Positions 62,302-64,000 of a stretch of 64,000 nt of DNA are shown piece after piece. The stretch is from NCBI RefSeq assembly GCF_932526225.1, contig NC_064043.1:8113501-8177500 (forward strand), read 5' to 3'. The DNA comes from Nematostella vectensis. Taxonomy: Eukaryota > Cnidaria > Anthozoa > Actiniaria > Edwardsiidae. Position 1 is the first letter of the stretch; each line of letters starts with the position of its first letter. The notes under the pieces were generated by a model. It saw nothing but the letters and a program-made list of their open reading frames with translations. It did no database searches and had not been told where the DNA came from. A program made the position numbers and the translations under genes.

Positions 62302-64000
62302 CTAAAATGAAAACACATTTACCAGTTTCAATTGTGTTATTCTATATTCAGTCCATATTAACCATGATTTGAGGCTTAGCTTTAATTAATCATCGGGAAA
62401 ACAAACAGCTTGGATTACTCAAAGTTTTTCATAAACATTTTACTTGTAGTTATTAGTCTTTTGCAAGCTATTCGCGAAAACATTAAAAATCATAATGTTG
62501 TTCAAGTTGTTGCGAAGAGAGACGTTTTATGGATCTAAGTATGCGATCAATATGAACAGGTGAAATACCTCTGACAAAAACAAACGCTGAGCAATAAGCC
62601 CTATAGTAAACGCAAGATTTAAAGATATGAGAGAAAACCTCGGGCAAAGTGTTATCAGAACTTAATAGACGTCGTTAAATTCTAGTTATCTTGCCGTTGA
62701 ATACAGATAAAAATCAGCAGGATTTCATTTCAATAACCTCCCGCGTTGCGCCGCTCAAAAAAGATGCGAATACGAAACTAAAAGTGCCCAGTTGGGCTAC
62801 ATCAAATGCGGTCGGGTTTTAAATGAACTCACGAGATTTCTGTACGGCTGTACACGAACGCATACCCAACGATTCTTGTGAAAATGATGAAACAGGCTTT
62901 CAGGAGTTGAATATTAGAGGAAAAATAATAATAAAATAATAAATAGTGCTCTTTTGCGTCACAACAAATTCATTTAAGAAATCAGCACTATCTCGGCACT
63001 CGAACGTATCTAAGAAAAAACTTGAGAGCGGTTCTAAAAATTGATAAAAATCGATTTAAAGAAGATGAAGAACCACTATAAGAATGGAATGAGAGTAGTT
63101 TCCTAACTGCAGTTAAGACTATACCCTTGCGCGTGGACACATCCCTACTTACAACCAGGTTGCATATTATTGAATCATTATGAATCATCTAATCATATTT
63201 CATTAGTAAGATTTTCTGACTGCTTATTAACATGTCTCGTTTTGTGGGTAGCGCGTGTGATACAAACAGCAGGTTTCTCTGGACGGGGGCTTAAAATCCT
63301 TATACAAGGACGGCGTTCTAGAAATTTTAATTTTATTGTCTCGCGCGATACGCTTAAGAGTACCCAGCGGTATAATATATTTAAATTGTCATTCTAGGTC
63401 ACTTGGAGAGAAGGTAAATAGTGTTCTGTTTTCTTGTTCGTAGGTGATAATAAAGATGATGATGATGATGATTCTGTTTGGCTATACAAATCCGGTATGA
63501 ATTTCTTGTAGGCTGCATAAGTCAGCCGCATTCCCCAACTCTTTTACAATTCCACATGACAACTAAACGTCATGAAATCTACAAAATATTTTAACCAAAC
63601 ATTGAATGAAATTGGGATAATATCATGGTGACATGGTATTTCTAGCTTGGCACTTTCGTGGAGTGTTTCAGTAAAGGTCGTAAAGAGAAGGAAAGTTGAG
63701 CCATATTAAGGGACCATTACAAATGGCAACAAAATGTCACAGAAGAACTGCAAATAGTGACAAAGGCTTGAATGGAAATAGGTTAATCAAATTGTTACCT
63801 AACTTTTTATCCAGACAATGTAAAGTGTTTCATATAACGTTGAGAGATTTAGAGAGAGAGGGTGAGGGCTTTATCGTGAAGTGCAGTGAATAGTAAGCCT
63901 TGTTATGTGACGCGCTGCAAACACGGATGATGTGGGTTACCTGGTGCCTACGGGGACTGTGAGTAGATGAGCGACAACTCCAATGACTGATAGAGCAACC
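62302..64000. other. Upstream intron of the receptor gene
   Basis: The remaining 5' exon(s), including the signal peptide, are expected here or beyond the window. One weak candidate on the minus strand near 62860-62915 reads CFIIFTRIVGYAFVYSRTEIS before a GTGAGT donor of fitting phase, but it has no visible ATG. A short GATGAT microsatellite is at about 63452-63472. Confidence 0.35.

Overview
The window is nuclear DNA of an animal, most likely a cnidarian close to sea anemones such as Nematostella (inference). Support comes from intron-rich metazoan genes with conventional GT-AG splicing, dense MITEs and minisatellites, and a Polinton/Maverick element whose proteins match the type that recurs in cnidarian genomes. 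No bacterial operon, CRISPR array, rRNA or convincing tRNA was seen.

Layout. (1) 1-6163, minus: the first ~2,050 codons of a giant FAT4/Dachsous-class cadherin, uninterrupted and running off the left edge. (2) ~6.2-18.5 kb: gene-poor DNA with several dispersed repeats. (3) 18497-20998, plus: a four-exon ANAPC15 (APC/C subunit) gene. (4) 21.9-24.5 kb minus and 25.5-29.65 kb plus: two head-to-head DUF924 paralogues with matching coding-exon lengths. (5) 29962-32837, plus: a kinase-like domain (HRD changed to HRY) followed by an apolipoprotein-L-like helical region, apparently damaged by an in-frame stop and a frame mismatch. (6) 35705-62301, minus: eight exons of an anionic (GABA-A/glycine type) Cys-loop receptor.

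Inside one receptor intron (37348-56934) sits a 16.3 kb Polinton at 39559-55892. It has ~380-390 bp terminal inverted repeats and a flanking target duplication (TACAGC, or ACAGC if the terminal T belongs to the element). Its open reading frames look intact: protein-primed DNA polymerase B, RVE integrase, FtsK/HerA-type packaging ATPase, major capsid and penton proteins, several small membrane or coiled-coil proteins, an ankyrin protein, a CxH/CxxC zinc-repeat protein and a TFIIB-like factor. No adenovirus-type cysteine protease was recognised.

The most interesting observation is regulatory. A TTTAAAGA-type motif lies at or just upstream of essentially every Polinton gene, and the same element encodes a TFIIB-like protein. 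This suggests, as inference, a self-encoded transcription programme like that of large DNA viruses. A second layer is a ~25-30 bp palindromic repeat scattered through the element, sometimes inside reading frames. Elsewhere, repeat biology dominates: four minisatellites in or beside the receptor gene, a tandem repeat grown from a splice donor, a MITE family in two distant introns, and a repeat family that carries RFX X-box palindromes.
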